Below, in pieces: positions 12,098 to 24,113 of a stretch of DNA of 64,000 nt. The position numbers were made by a program, and so were the translations under genes. Each line of letters begins with the position of its first letter. Position 1 is the first letter of the stretch. The stretch is from Tetracentron sinense (lineage: Eukaryota > Streptophyta > Magnoliopsida > Trochodendrales > Trochodendraceae): positions 10,080,378 to 10,144,377 of the forward strand of contig CM026573.1 of NCBI GenBank assembly GCA_015143295.1. The letters are read 5' to 3'. The notes beneath the pieces were generated by a model. The model had not been told where the DNA came from, did no database searches, and was given only the letters and a program-made list of their open reading frames with translations.

Positions 12098-12390
12098 CAC
12101 TGTTTTCATAACCGGGCCAGGCATTGAACCGGTAGAGTGGCCGGTTCCCAGTTCGACTGGTTCAACCGGTCCAATTCGACCGTGTACTTTTTGTAAAAAA
12201 AAATAATATTATTTTTTTCATTTTTTGCCCATTTTTCCTAGTTTTGACCGATTCTGGCCGGTTTTGACCGGTTCCCAACCGGTTCTACCACCGGTTCTGG
12301 CTGGTTCTTAAAGAGTTCCAGTTTTGGGAACCGGCAAGGGGACCGGTTTCCGGGTCGACCGGCCGGTTCAGTTTGGTTTTGATAACAGTG
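12098..12390 (+). mobile_element. hAT-like MITE, family B (ACCGG-rich), copy 1
   Basis: The termini are CACTGTTTTCATAACC and GGTTTTGATAACAGTG. They are flanked by a perfect 8-bp duplication gattttat (12090-12097 and 12391-12398). The interior repeats ACCGGTT and its complement many times around a T-rich centre. At 293 bp it is non-coding. Confidence 0.9.
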
Positions 12391-12504
12391 GATTTTATCG
12401 AGAAAAGAAAATCTCGGGGATTTTACTGAAAAAGTAAGACGAATACAAAATAGAATATCTATAATTTTATTTATTTAGTTTATAATATTTTAGGATGAGA
12501 CATC

Positions 12505-12554
<50 letters not shown>
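12505..12554. repeat. (GAT)n microsatellite
   Basis: About 16 to 17 uninterrupted GAT units, in the 3' flank of the four-exon gene. Confidence 0.95.
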
Positions 12555-12727
12555 GTGTACAAATAAAATTATCTTTACAATTTTGCATCTGTTTTGAGAA
12601 AATGAAAATTCATATTATCGAGAAAAATTCAATATCAGAGAATAACCAGGGATTTTATTCTTAATAATAATCAGGTATGGTTTTATTGCCTTAAAGGAAT
12701 ATTATAACACTGTTACTAAATTTTCAG

Positions 12728-15700
12728 TTACTCGCTGGTATCTGTAGGATGCTTCTCATCCAAAAGATATTCTAACTGAATAACAGAAATATTACCTTGT
12801 CCAAGAATCAAAATCGCATTTGTAGACAGAGGAATTATATCCTGAATCTTTTCACTAGCAAATATTGCTTGAATAGCTGACAGATAAAGCAGAAAAAAAG
12901 ATTACAATGCAAACTGGAAGCTAAAAATTGGAATACATTTTAAATCAGAAAGAGCATATCATTCAAAAAATAATGTTTTACATAGTATCCCATGTGATAA
13001 AAGTATAATCATGGGTATAAAATAGATATGCAAATGCTCCATCTGAAAGCAACCTCAAAAAGTAAAGCCAATGAAACAAGTGTGATATGTTTAGATCTTA
13101 AATAAAAGAGTTTAATCAACTTATCAGGAGAAGGTAGAAACCTGAAAATTGCATTAGCTTTTCTTCAATATCATGTTTTTCATTTGCATTGCCAGGTATG
13201 TCCATATCGGATACCGTCATCGTGTGCACAGAATAGAATCCATCAGATATACAAAGAGTCTGGGACTCTGCAAAATGATGGCATATGTTTTCAAATTCGG
13301 AACCATAAGATAATTTTCCAAAAAAGAAATAAGAGTAGCATACTTGTGGAAATATCAGGAAGAACAGCCAGCATTTGTACTTTCATGGTTTGAATCAAAC
13401 GCTTCAGATGACCAGTTATTTCTGACCCCGGGACAGCATTGTTTAGTCTCAAAAGGTGAATATCTCCAACTGAGTCCAAAATTAGAAACCTTTTGGGGGA
13501 CAAAGCTTGGATTGAAACTGCTTTTATGGATACCAATGGTACTGTCTTAGATTGCGGTATTTGGACCTCCGCACTCTTAAATGCCACAAAACAGGAGCCA
13601 CATTGACCTTCCTGTCTAAGTTTAATAGTCGTATGTTTCACTGCAAGTCATGTATAAGGGACAATTAGCTGTTATAGACACTCCAACATGAAAACGTATA
13701 GAAATCTAAAGAGACAACACAAAAACCAACACGAATATTGTTAATGTTTTATAGTTACACCAACTTGATTGTTTTTGGTTTACAGTTGGTACTTCTTGAG
13801 AAACAAAGTTATTATTTTTATGCAACAAGTAGGAGGAAACAATTTTTAACAGTTCATAAAAAAAAAAATCAAAACATGTGTCTAACGGATGATGGAATCA
13901 GAGTAAAGTGGTGTTTGGTTAGACTTTTGGAGCGACTTCTACTGACTTTGGCCTTTTAAAAGTCAAAAATCCATAAAATCAACGTTTGGCTTTCAAAAAC
14001 AGAAATAACTTCCTGCCGAAGTCAGAAATAGCAGGAACCACTTCTTGCGAAAGCCAGGGATTTGGTCTTTTGCGGGAAGTCGAATTTACAACTTCCGCTC
14101 GAAGTCAACGGAACCCTGAGTTTACGATGGTATAAAAGTTTTTCTTTTTTAGGGTATTCATTTTGCACAGACAGAGACGAGAGAGAACCCATCTCTCTCA
14201 TCTCATTCTCTTCTCCCATGCTGGTCGCCTCCTCCCGATAGTCTCCCGTGGTTCAATCCGCCAGAGATCGGCTCCTTCGTCGTAGATAAGTCCTCCTTCC
14301 TTCTTCTCCCTCCTTTTTTTCATTTTTTTTTATGTTTTCATCTCTCAATCTAGGGTTTCAAACGAAGGGAATCCTGCTTTACCGCCCTACTCCGGCCGTC
14401 TTCTATTGTCGTTGCTCCAAGGCCGCCGCTGCTCTCTACTCGGACAGGTGAGTGTCCTCATTCATCCATCTTCTCCTTCTTCCATTTTTTTTTATATTGT
14501 TGTAATGGAAATGGGGGTTTTGATTAATGGAGATGGAGGTAGAGAATTTCATGAATGGAGGGGTTATATGAATGGAAATGAAAATGGATTTTTCATGAAT
14601 GGATATGGTTAGAATGAATATCAAATTGGGGTTTTTGATCGGTTGGGTGTTTTAAATTGGGGACTGTTGAAGACTTGAAGTGTATATCCATAAGATTTGG
14701 GGTTTCAGATTCAGGATTTTGCAAGTTTTAGATTGTTTATTATTGTTGTTACTAATTTTCTTCATCTGCGATAGCTTCGGCAAGTGTAGTGCAAAGGGTA
14801 GTATGGAATGAGAGGAATGCATTTGTGTTCCAAAGAAAAGTTTTGAATTCTATCATTGTACCAAAAGAAAGTATTGGGTACAGTAATGAATGTCTGAGTG
14901 CAGATCGACCATGTAATAATATGGATGAGCCATCAATTAGCAAATGGAGATGGTTGAGATGCTAGCTACTGTCATGAATTTTTTTTTTTGGCTACTGTTG
15001 TGGAGCTACTTTTTTTGCTAGCAATTGGGGGTTTTGATTTAATATGCTGTGTTTTTTTTTTTAATCTGTCATTTGCTAGATACTGTCATGATTTTTTTTT
15101 GGGTGTTAAATATTTGATGTTGTTACTTGACCTTCTCTTCCTTAGATTTGCATTATTTCTTAGTTTTATGTATTGATTATACATTGCTGCCTTTTTTTTT
15201 CTCTTTAATTGATAATGAATCTCTATCCAAGACCCTCGATAATAATCAATTGATATGTCCAAATCATACGGACTGAAAGTGTAACTTGATGATTGTGTTG
15301 ACCACTGAGAAATTGTCTGTCCTAACTACTGAAGAGCTAGAATTCCCTGGACCCAAGGCTACAGAGCAACAACATGCCTATTATCGTAAATGGAATGAAA
15401 ATGATGAGCTAACTAAATGCTATATATTGGCCTCTATGGACAATGTACTGCAGCAGCATTAAAGCTTTAGCTTCGCTAAGGACCTTATAATCAGTCTAAG
15501 GGAAATGTTTGGGGAGCTGAGTAAAGTTGCTAGACAACTCGCAATGAAGAGCCTAATGACTAAAAGAATGGTCGAAGGAACACCAGTTCCGGAACATGTC
15601 TTGAAGATGATGGGATTCATCAACGAACTGGAGCTTCTGAGGCAGAATTGGATGACGTCTCTAAGGTAGATGCAATATTGTCTTCACTTCGAGAGCCGTT

Positions 15701-18700
15701 TAATCAGTTTGTCATGAACTATAACATGAATAAACTGGAAGCAAGTCTACCAGAGTTACTCAATATGCTACGCAGTGCAAAGGACTTGGTCAAGAAGACT
15801 AAGACCACTGTAATGGTGACAGAAGAGTCTGGACACTCTAATCTGAAGCCTAAGGGCAAGAAAACGAAGAGAAAAAGGTCCAAGTCATCCAAGCCCCGAA
15901 AGGGCAAAAGTGGTAAGGGCAAAGACATATCTGATGACAAGACAAAAGAAAAAGGTCATTGTCATTTCTGTGGAAAACCTGGCCACTGGAAGAGGAACTG
16001 TCGAGCATACTTGGCAACCCTAAAGAAGGACCAGCCTTCTAGTGGTAAGTCTGAACTACTCATTGTTGAATCCAACATGATTGTTGGACATTCTAATTCC
16101 TGGTGTGTGGACTCGGGTGTGACCTCACAGGCTCACACATTTGCAATTTGTTGCAAAGCTTCCAAGAAAAGAGAAGGTTGAATGAGGGAGAAATACTGCT
16201 GAAAAGGGGGACGGAGGCATGCTGCTATCTCTATTGGAAGATATAACTTAGTTTTACATTCTAGTTCAGTTCTATTTTTGGATGACTGACTATATGTGCC
16301 TTCGATTTAAATGAATTTAATTTCCGTTACGAAACTTATGAGTACTAGTTACTCACTTTTGTTTAATACTAAAGTAGTTATTAAATCATATGGCAAAGTT
16401 GTTGCTTCTAGCACACTGATGGATGGTCTCTACATTATGGTAAAACTACGCACCCCTTATAAAGTAATGATGTTAATACACTCATACCTCCTAAAAGAGA
16501 AAGGGAGAAAAATCTCACATACTTGTGGCACCTTAGACGGGGACATGTAAACATAGATAAGGTTAACCCGCTTGAAAGGGATGGACCTTTGAACTTTTTG
16601 AAAGTATAGCCCTACCTTATCTGTGAACCCTGCCTACAAGGTAAAATGTCAAGATTGTCATTCCCAGGAAAGAGAATTAAAGCTTCCGGAGTGTTGGATT
16701 TGATTCACTCTGCTGTATGTGGACCAATGAATCACCAATCTAAAGGTGAGTTTCACAAATTCATCACGTTTACTGACAACTTCTCAAGGTATGCTTATAT
16801 ATATGTATATATATATATAAATTAAGCATAAGTTTGAGTCATTTGTAAAGTGTTAGATCTTCCGGAGACTATTGGAAGCTATAACTTAGTTTTACATTCT
16901 AGTTCAGTTCTATTTTTGGAAGACTGATTATATGTGCCTTGGAATTAAATGAATTTAATTTCCGTTTTGAAACTTATGAGTACTAGTTGCTCACTTTTGT
17001 TTAATACTAAAGTAGTCAGTAAATCATATGGCAAAGTTGTTGCTTCTGGCACACTAATGGATGGTCTCTACATTATGGTAAAACTACACACCCTTAGAAA
17101 GTAATGGTGTTAATACACTCGTACCTCCTAAAAGAGAAAGGGAGAAAATCAATCTCATGTACTTGTGGCACCTAAGACTGGGACATGTAAACATAGATAA
17201 GGTTAACCCGCTTGTAAGGGATGGGCCTTTGAGCTTTTTGAAAGTATAGCCCTACCCTATCTGTGAACCCTGCCTACAAGGTAAAATGTCAAGATTGTCA
17301 TTCCCAGGAAAGAGAGTTAGAGCTTCCAAAGTGTTGGATTTGATTCACTTTGATGTATGTGGACCAATGAATCACCAATATAAAGGTGAGTTTCACTACT
17401 TCATCACGTTTACTGATGACTTCTCAAGGTATGCTTATATATTATACTATATACTAAAGAAATAGGTGCTTACGTGGCATCCCTCTTTGAGCTCTTTTTT
17501 CTCATTTTGTATGCCACGTCACTCCACACTTGTTCCCCATTAAATAGTGGTTTCATCTCCCAACTAAAGTCTTTTCATCTCCTCCTCTATCTATTCATCT
17601 CAATTACTATCTTCTCCCTTCAACAGCGTCCACCATGCTTTGAAACTAGAGAAATACCCTCCCTTTTCCAATGACGCTTTGAAAGACTCATCAAAACTAG
17701 AGAAATACCTATCCCCTTTCCGATGACGCTTTGAAAGACTCATCAAGTGTCTTCTCTTTATGTATGGAGGAAGATGCCCTTTCAGTTGCCCCTTGGACAG
17801 TGCCAAGAGAGGAGAGAATAGAGAGAGAGAGATGAAGGTCTCTGTGTGGCCTCCCGAATGGGAAAGTCGAGAGTCCCATCCTTCTCCTTTATTTTCATCA
17901 TGCTCTCTTCTTTGTTTAGTAGCTGTCTCAAGAGAGTTTCACTGCCTGCTATGAACCAGGAGGGAGCCCCCATTCCTTTTTTTTGTTTCGTCTGTGCTAT
18001 GCTCTCTTTATGTGCAGCCGCCTCTTCTTGGTTATTGTACCGCATTCAGCCATCCCTTGGATTGTATAGAGAGGAGATGGATTGCACAGCCACGAAACTG
18101 AAAAAGTAAAACTCAACCCCAAACCCTCTTCCCATTACAAGCACTTGCAATCCCCTTGAGATGTACTTTCTCATGGGAATCTGAGTACTCCCGTCAAGGT
18201 TCAAAAGTTTCAAACATCGGAATCTGATTGAAAATTATATTACCACTACTGTGCCATGCTCAGGACGAAGATGCTCCCGAGAGCTTCAAGAAATTGTCCA
18301 TGTGGGTCCCCTTGTGAGGTAAGATGTCTTCACCATCATAAGCATTGATAAAGATGAGGTCTTCTCTCTCTCTCTCTCTCTCGTCTTCTTCTTTGAATCT
18401 ATCCACTGAAGTGAAGCTTTGGAGATGGAACGATATGGTTGTGGTGGGAAGAGAGAGGTGCATGACCGTTTCAACTTGGTATTTCTGTTTTGAACATACT
18501 TGCAGGGAAGCTATGTACAGGGTGGGAAACTCGTTTCCCAGATTCGCTTCCTCAGACAGACTCACTTCCTAGGAAGCTCGCTTCCTCGGACAGACTCGCT
18601 TCCTAGGAATCTCGTTTCCATCACGTCCCACTTAGTAGTCAAAGGGAGTTGTATGTGTGAAATGATAGGGTAGACCATAGTCTATAGCCTAAGGTGTAGA

Positions 18701-21700
18701 CTCTAAGCAAGTATCGTCGGATTGAAACCTAAGGCACTTACTTTTCCACAAAAATCTCATTTAAGATAAAATCAAAGATATAGTTACCCATAATAATATA
18801 GCGGGAATGAAGAGAATATATCTCATTTCTCGCTTCCCGTTTCCTAAGTTTTTTTTTAGCCTCGTTTCTTGCTTCTCGCTTTCGCTTTGCTTCTCGTTTT
18901 CGCTTTTCGCTCTAGTAACTATGGTTTTGAAGCCTACATGTTTGGTGAAATGCTTCATTTGAATTCTTTTATATCAATAAAAATTAAGTAATAAATATTG
19001 TTTTTGGACAGGTCAATTGTACCCATTGAAATGCTTTGTTACAAAGTCAAATGGATTTTGTTTCCTCATTGTAATTAACTTCAACTCCTTCATCTTATAT
19101 GCATGATAAAATTCCTATGCTTTTGTCTCTCTTATTTTCTGATTGAAAATGTTGCATTGCATAAAACTATGGAAGTAGAGGAACATCAGTCATGACTCAT
19201 GTGAGGTGGTGCCCATATAACGGGCACTACTAGCTACTACATCAAACCAGGAAATAACTTGGCAGCCAAGGGGTTGGTGGGGCACGCATTACGATACCCA
19301 CGAGATTTTGACTCTTTTTAAATGCTGTATTGTTTGTTTTTTCTTACCACAAATAAAGTTTTTAGTTAGATTATAATCAAGAAAAGTAATTAAATTTAGA
19401 GCAATAGTTCGCTCCATGGGCGAGGAGCGAACAATTTCTCCTCGCTCACAAATAGGCCCCTTCGATGTCATGAACTCAAGTTAATTTTTTTAACCATGTG
19501 GTTAAATTTTATTTATTTATTTTTTCCAAAAACCAAGAGTAGATGGGTGAACCCTAGGGGTAAACGAATCTTAAACACTATTAAAAGGGGTTAAAAGGAG
19601 GACACGTGACATGAAAAGGAGGGGAGCCGAGACGCCCCTCCTTGCGTCACCCAACCGAGGAGGTGATTATTTTCCTTAAATCTATAGGATTGAAGAAATA
19701 TTTATTTTTTCAGTATTAGTTATGATAAACAGGTTGATGCAGTAGCTTCTGTATTTAGTTCTCCTTTATTAAAAAAAATATATTTTTTTCCTTTTGTTTC
19801 CTGGCATTGCCATACAAATTATTCTTTGCATTAAAATCCAAAAATCAATGATATCATTATCATAGCAATTAGGCACGTACAATATAAGGATGTGTTAAGA
19901 ATGATCTTATTAAATTGTATTGTTGGGGTTTTTAACAGTTGCAACACAATTATCCTATGGTTAAAAATGTAAGTTGACTAAATTCTTTTATAAATGGTTT
20001 GTAAAAAAGACAGCAATTATAGATGGGCATTATGTGACTGATTGTTGAATATTTTGACGTTTCCCTCTTTTTTGTTTATTGAATTCTTCCTTTTTTTGTG
20101 TCATTCCGTGCGATGCATGGGGGTTTTGCTAGTATATGATTAAGCATAAGTCTAAGTCATTTGTAAAGTGTTAGAGCTTCCGAAGTGCTGGATTTGATTC
20201 ACTCTGATGTATGTGGACCAATGAATCACCAATCTAAAGGTGAGTTTCACTACTTCATCACGTTTACTGACTACTTCTCAAGGTATGCTTATATATATAT
20301 GATTAAGCATAAGTCTGAGTAATTTGTAAAGTTCAAAGAATTCCATAATGAGGTAGAGAAACAACTTGGTAAAAGTATCAAGACTCTTAGATTTGACAGA
20401 GGAGGAGAGTATCTCTCTGGTGACTTCATAGACTACTTGAAATCTCATGGCATATTGTCTCAATGGACTTCTCCCAATACTCCTCAACACAATAGTGTGT
20501 CTGAAAGGAGAAATCGGACTTTCCTTGATACGGTTCAATAATGATCAAGTTTCTCATACCTACCCATATCTTTTTGGGAATACACATTACAAATTGCTAT
20601 ATATCTTCTCAACAGCCTTAAGGTTAAGATCTCTCATGTGTTAATGAAAGAAAGAATAAAAAGGTTACCCCAAGAGCTCTTCAAGTGTAAAGCCTCCTAG
20701 GGGCCCAAAAAGCTCCTCTTGAATCTCTCTCAACAACCTCAAGGTAGAAGGATGGCTTCCATCAAGTTTCAACTAAACTTCAACAATTAAAGAGTTCAAA
20801 AACCCTCACTGGTCAATATTAGTAGAAGGAGTTCTCTCAAGTTTTTCCTTCAAAACCAAAGTGATATTACTAGACTATTCTCTACACTTTCACCATATTT
20901 ATAGGTTGGGCCCATGTGTTTACACATGACACATGTCAAGATACTGACACATATCTCACAATAGTGTTATGACTCGTCACAAGTAGATGAGTCATATGAC
21001 ACATGTCTCACAATAATGTTATGACTCATTACAAGTAGGTGAGTCATGTGTCTACACACGTCAAGAGATAAAGAGAGCTTAGTTATATGGAACCAACTAA
21101 GGTTTCTAAGTGTTAGATGTAGTGAGGTAATTGTAATCAAGTTACAATCCCTTTAGAAAACCATTTTTCTTTTTAGGTCCAAAGACTTTAATTTTATAGA
21201 AAAGTTCATAAACTACTACATATCACAATAATGTCTACATATTATGAAGTAGCCCAACACTTATGAAAATTATGAAGTTACCACTTCCTACAACTTCCTA
21301 TGTAGTCTAGTCCTTCCACTTGAACTATATTTACATAAACCACTAGGGATAGGTTTATGTAATATGTAAGACTAACAAACCTCTGGCTTATGTTAGCATG
21401 ACCATGATCACTATATTGAACCTAACAAATTTCTAAAACCTTTAGAAGATAGATATTATTTTTATAATGATATTATAAAACAATACGATAAAGCTATTTT
21501 ATAAAATGTTGAGCTCAGACTTATTGGTTCAACTATGTGATCATCTCTATGGAATATCTTGACTCTAAATAAGAGTAATGGAATTTTGTGTTGAGCATCC
21601 GACTCTCTCAATGCACTATGTGCATGACCCAATGTACTCATATGTAGCCTCTTTATTGGACGTCGATGATTGTTATCATCAAAGTCATACAGACAGTTCA

Positions 21701-24113
21701 TCAAGAGATATAGATCTCTCAGGTCTAAGGATTGTGTGCAGACATCAAACCAATTAGTGTCTTGCATTGAAAATTACTCATTTTAATCATGACAGTGATC
21801 ACATCACCAAATATTCTCATGAGGTCCCTTAGTAAGAGTGTCATGCACCTACATGTGTGCCTGAGAGTCCATACTCTGCATATTTGAGACTCATCATGTC
21901 ATCTATATAACAACACCACATATATGGACTTATGAGAGTGAGATGTCTAGTCATCACTTTAAATCCAGAGATGTTTTAAGTTTACATATGAAGATCCCCA
22001 TCTCATGTCCATGGTTTTCTAACCATGATAAAGTTCTTCTACAATGTTGCCTAAGGAACAATCACTATCTCAGCAAGTGAGATATGATTATGTTATACCC
22101 AGTTATTATGCATGCAAGGGAGACAAAGAATATAAGCAAAAGACATTAATCTTGATTAATTCAATGTGGTATGGCTTTCGAGGACATACATAACTACCAA
22201 TCTCTCACTTGCACTCATAACCAATCATACATGTATCTCACACCCATCATATCTAGATGTTGTTCGAACACCTTTAGAGGTAACGCATTAGTTAATGGGT
22301 TTGCCACGTTGTCTGCTAATGCAATCTTTATCACTATAATGTCCCCTCTACGAAGTATATCGCGAATCAGATGAAATCTTCGCTCTATGTGCCAAAACAG
22401 CTGATGGGATCTTAGCTCAACTGCTAAAGCTACAACACCACAATTTTCAGTGTATAGGAATGGGAGACTCCATCGAGGGAACAACACCAAGCTTTTGTAT
22501 GAATTTCTTAATCCAAACGGCTTCCTTTGCAACTTCACTAGCGGCAACATAATCCACTTCTATAGTAGAATCGGTAGTGGTGTCTCGCTTGCAGCTTTTC
22601 TAACTAATGACACCTTGTCCAAAAGTGAACACAAGCCTAGAAGTGGACCTCCTATCGTCAACATCTGCGTGGAAATCTAAATCAGTGTACCCTACAATAT
22701 TCATTCAGTCTTCACCATTATACACAAGGTAATGGTGTTTGGTTCTCCTAAGATACTTGAATATGTGTTTAACTACAATCCAATGTTCGGGCCAAGGATT
22801 AACCTGATATCGGCTCACGACCCTCACGGCATGACTACATGCAACTTATCTCTAACCTATTGGAGACTTTCAAGAATAAGCAATGAACAAACATGAAACC
22901 AAAAGAAATTAAAGACATCCTGTAATATCCAGTATGGACAGGCTTATATTTGAAAATCACTCTCTAAAACATTAAATTAACGAAAAAGTAGATAGAATTC
23001 CATACTGCATATAGACTTGACACTTAAAGCACAACCAATGTAAGGTTCTCGACCTTGTTATCAGAAGATACATTTCCTTCTTACCCACCAGAAACGCTAA
23101 TTTACGTTTTCCAGATTTTCCGTGCTTTACTTCTATCTCAGAAACATAAGTATAAAAACAAATGAGAAGTCATGAATAGAATTCACAAGCTTACCAGAAA
23201 TATGATGTTCCTCAGAGATTCCAATGAAGCCATTAGAATCTGCATTCCCTTCCAGATCGGTGCTTTTACCACCACGACCACGAGCAACATACTTTGTATA
23301 ATTCACCGAAGTACTAAAGAGATCAGTGCTTCCATTAATTGTCCGAATTGCTTTATTCTGCAAACCCATTTCTCTACTTTTTAACATATCATTGTTCAAA
23401 CTACAATTCAGATTTTCATTCTCTCTTCTCCGTGGCAATGCCCTCTGCTTCTTAATCTTCCCTTTAACAAGCAATCTCAATGGAAAAACTCTAACCCCAT
23501 TATCCTCACCCAGAAACAAAAATCCAAACGAAACATTAACAAAACAAATTGGCACAGTACAGTCAATAACAGCACACTTCATCAAACGCACGCTCACCCC
23601 ATCATCCTCTTCCCCCATTTTCGCCCCAAAAATCAAAATTTTGCGAGCGGAAACCGAATACAATGCGAAAACATTAACCGAACCAGCAAGCTTCAACGAA
23701 AACCCGTGAAAAAGATCAACAACAACCCCAATTCTATCATCACAGATAAGATTCTTTTGAGTGGAACTAACTTGAGCTCTAACGAATACCTGGTTCTTGT
23801 CAAGGATCCAGAACCGGAGGAGAACCGCAGAGCCTCCGTTATGCGGCCCGGCGACGACGAAGAGGACGCGGCCGGCGGTGGAATTAGGGTTGGCATGGAG
23901 GCGGAGGAAGCAGGCGCAGGAGGAGGGAGGGGGGATTAGGGTTTGGGGAGGAGAGAGAGAGAGGAGAGAGAGAGAAGGGTAGAGGAGAAAAGAGGAATCG
24001 GAGAGAAGTAAAGCTAGAGAGGAAGAGATGGGTTCAAATAGGAGAGAGATTACCTCCGATGAGGGGCGAGAATCGGGTAAGGATAGCTTGCAAGCCTGCT
24101 GCTGCATAACCAT
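12728..24113 (-). CDS. Uncharacterised conserved plant protein, four exons, about 496 aa
   Basis: Exons: 24113-23195, 13640-13344, 13267-13142 and 12876-12728 (TAA at 12728-12730). Introns: 9554, 76 and 265 bp, all GT-AG. Every exon ends with one spare base and the next begins with two, so the frame closes without a stop through 497 codons. Exon 1 encodes a hydrophobic N-terminal half (EVISLLFEPISSSLALLLSD, later VSFGFLFLGEDNGVRVFPLR). Exon 2 contains ALSPKRFLILDSVGDIHLL, exon 3 LCISDGFYSVHTM and exon 4 IQAIFASEKIQDIIPL. Repeated short strands with G-D/N-G turns suggest a beta-propeller-like fold, which is inference. I recall similar unnamed proteins in other plants but know no function. I chose the first ATG of the long frame; another ATG lies two codons downstream. 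Intron 1 is full of mobile DNA. The joins need transcript support. Confidence 0.8.
13905..14960 (+). other. Transposon-like or promoter-like segment inside intron 1
   Basis: It begins TAAAGTGGTGTTTGGTTAGA, a start typical of plant PIF/Harbinger or hAT elements. It continues into pyrimidine-rich leader-like DNA and an exon-like stretch ending CGGACAG|gtgagt near 14450. No transposase motif and no matching right terminus were found, so the class is open. Confidence 0.3.
15290..16181 (+). pseudogene. Copia gag with CCHC knuckle and start of protease
   Basis: A broken frame (15290-15650) matches the N-terminal gag: ILASMDNVLQ, then HVLKMMGFINELE. A continuous frame (15648-16181) has LREPFNQFVMNYNMNK, a lysine-rich linker and a clean CCHC knuckle (CHFCGKPGHWKRNC, about 15958-15999). 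It ends at WCVDSGVTS, the D-S-G active-site start of the Copia protease, soon followed by a frameshift. Stops at about 15460 and at the gag junction make it non-functional. Confidence 0.85.
16218..17440 (+). repeat. Two direct copies (654-bp period) of Copia pre-integrase/integrase DNA
   Basis: Both copies start ATTGGAAGNTATAACTTAGT and run through NLISVTKLMSTS-type coding, the LWHLRLGHVN-type histidine region, the CEPCLQGKMSRLSFPGK cysteine region and GPMNHQSKGEF. They differ by scattered substitutions and small indels. The junction CATTTGTAAAGTGTTAGA is also found at the start of the third copy near 20160. Confidence 0.85.
18360..18383. repeat. (CT)n microsatellite
   Basis: About 11 CT units within the Helitron. 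Confidence 0.85.
18495..18923 (+). mobile_element. hAT-like MITE, family A, copy 3 (complete)
   Basis: The ends are CATACTTGCAGG and CTAGTAACTATG. A perfect 8-bp duplication gttttgaa lies at 18487-18494 and 18924-18931. At 429 bp it is almost the same length as the copy at 8400. It is nested inside the Helitron, so it jumped after (or travelled with) that element. Confidence 0.9.
20147..20620 (+). pseudogene. Copia integrase, third partial copy and continuation
   Basis: After the Helitron the sequence repeats VLDLIHSDVCGPMNHQSKGE. It then continues past the duplicated zone: FHNEVEKQLGKSIKTLRFDR, GGEYLSGDFIDYLKSHGILS, TPQHNSVSERRNRTFLDTV and, after two stops at 20539-20544, LPISFWEYTLQIAIYLLNS. 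It contains the second integrase aspartate (here FDRGGEY) and the SERRNRT glutamate. It ends abruptly near 20620. Confidence 0.85.
20625..22199 (-). mobile_element. 3' LTR of a minus-strand Copia element (limits approximate)
   Basis: A purine-rich tract (AAGTGAGAGAT on minus, 22200-22212) directly follows the RNase H stop codon, and TGG then begins the presumed LTR at 22199. The other limit is placed where Copia element 1 coding stops, near 20620. No second LTR is in the window to confirm either boundary. There is no coding inside. Confidence 0.5.
22206..22830 (-). pseudogene. Copia RNase H, C-terminal pol (minus)
   Basis: On minus, 22830 to about 22560 encodes HIFKYLRRTKHHYLVY, VGYTDLDFHADVDDRRSTS and EVDYVAASEVAKEAVWIKKF in broken frames. 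The open frame to 22215 has VALAVELRSHQLFWHIERRF, ADNVANPLTNALPLKVFEQH and the terminal GVRYMYDWL, typical of the Copia pol end. Upstream reverse transcriptase is missing, cut off near 22830. Confidence 0.85.

Larger units (their letters stand above)
17442..20132 (+). mobile_element. Non-autonomous Helitron inserted in Copia element 1
   Basis: The right end has the full Helitron signature: a CCGTGC-gat-GCATGG hairpin (20107-20121) followed by gggttttg and CTAG, then a target T. The left end is TTATACTATATACTAAAG after a target A; an AT-rich site blurs it by a few bases. The flanks rejoin to give the integrase sequence seen uninterrupted at 20281-20310. No Rep/helicase coding was seen, so it depended on another element. 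It carries a family A MITE and a piece resembling the foldback arms at 42.4-43.2 kb (19500-19600). Confidence 0.8.
15240..20620 (+). mobile_element. Ty1/copia retrotransposon (element 1), internally duplicated and split by a Helitron
   Basis: Plus-strand order is gag, zinc knuckle, protease start, pre-integrase segment and integrase. No LTR is visible at either end. The pre-integrase/integrase segment occurs as two consecutive copies (from 16218 and from 16872, offset 654 bp) and a third partial copy from about 20147. A Helitron (17442-20132) separates copies two and three. Integrase coding continues to about 20620, where the minus-strand Copia element begins. Stops and frameshifts are frequent. 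Confidence 0.85.

Noticed and set aside
23326-23982. Plus-strand open frames near the four-exon gene start
   Set aside because: Antisense shadows of exon 1.
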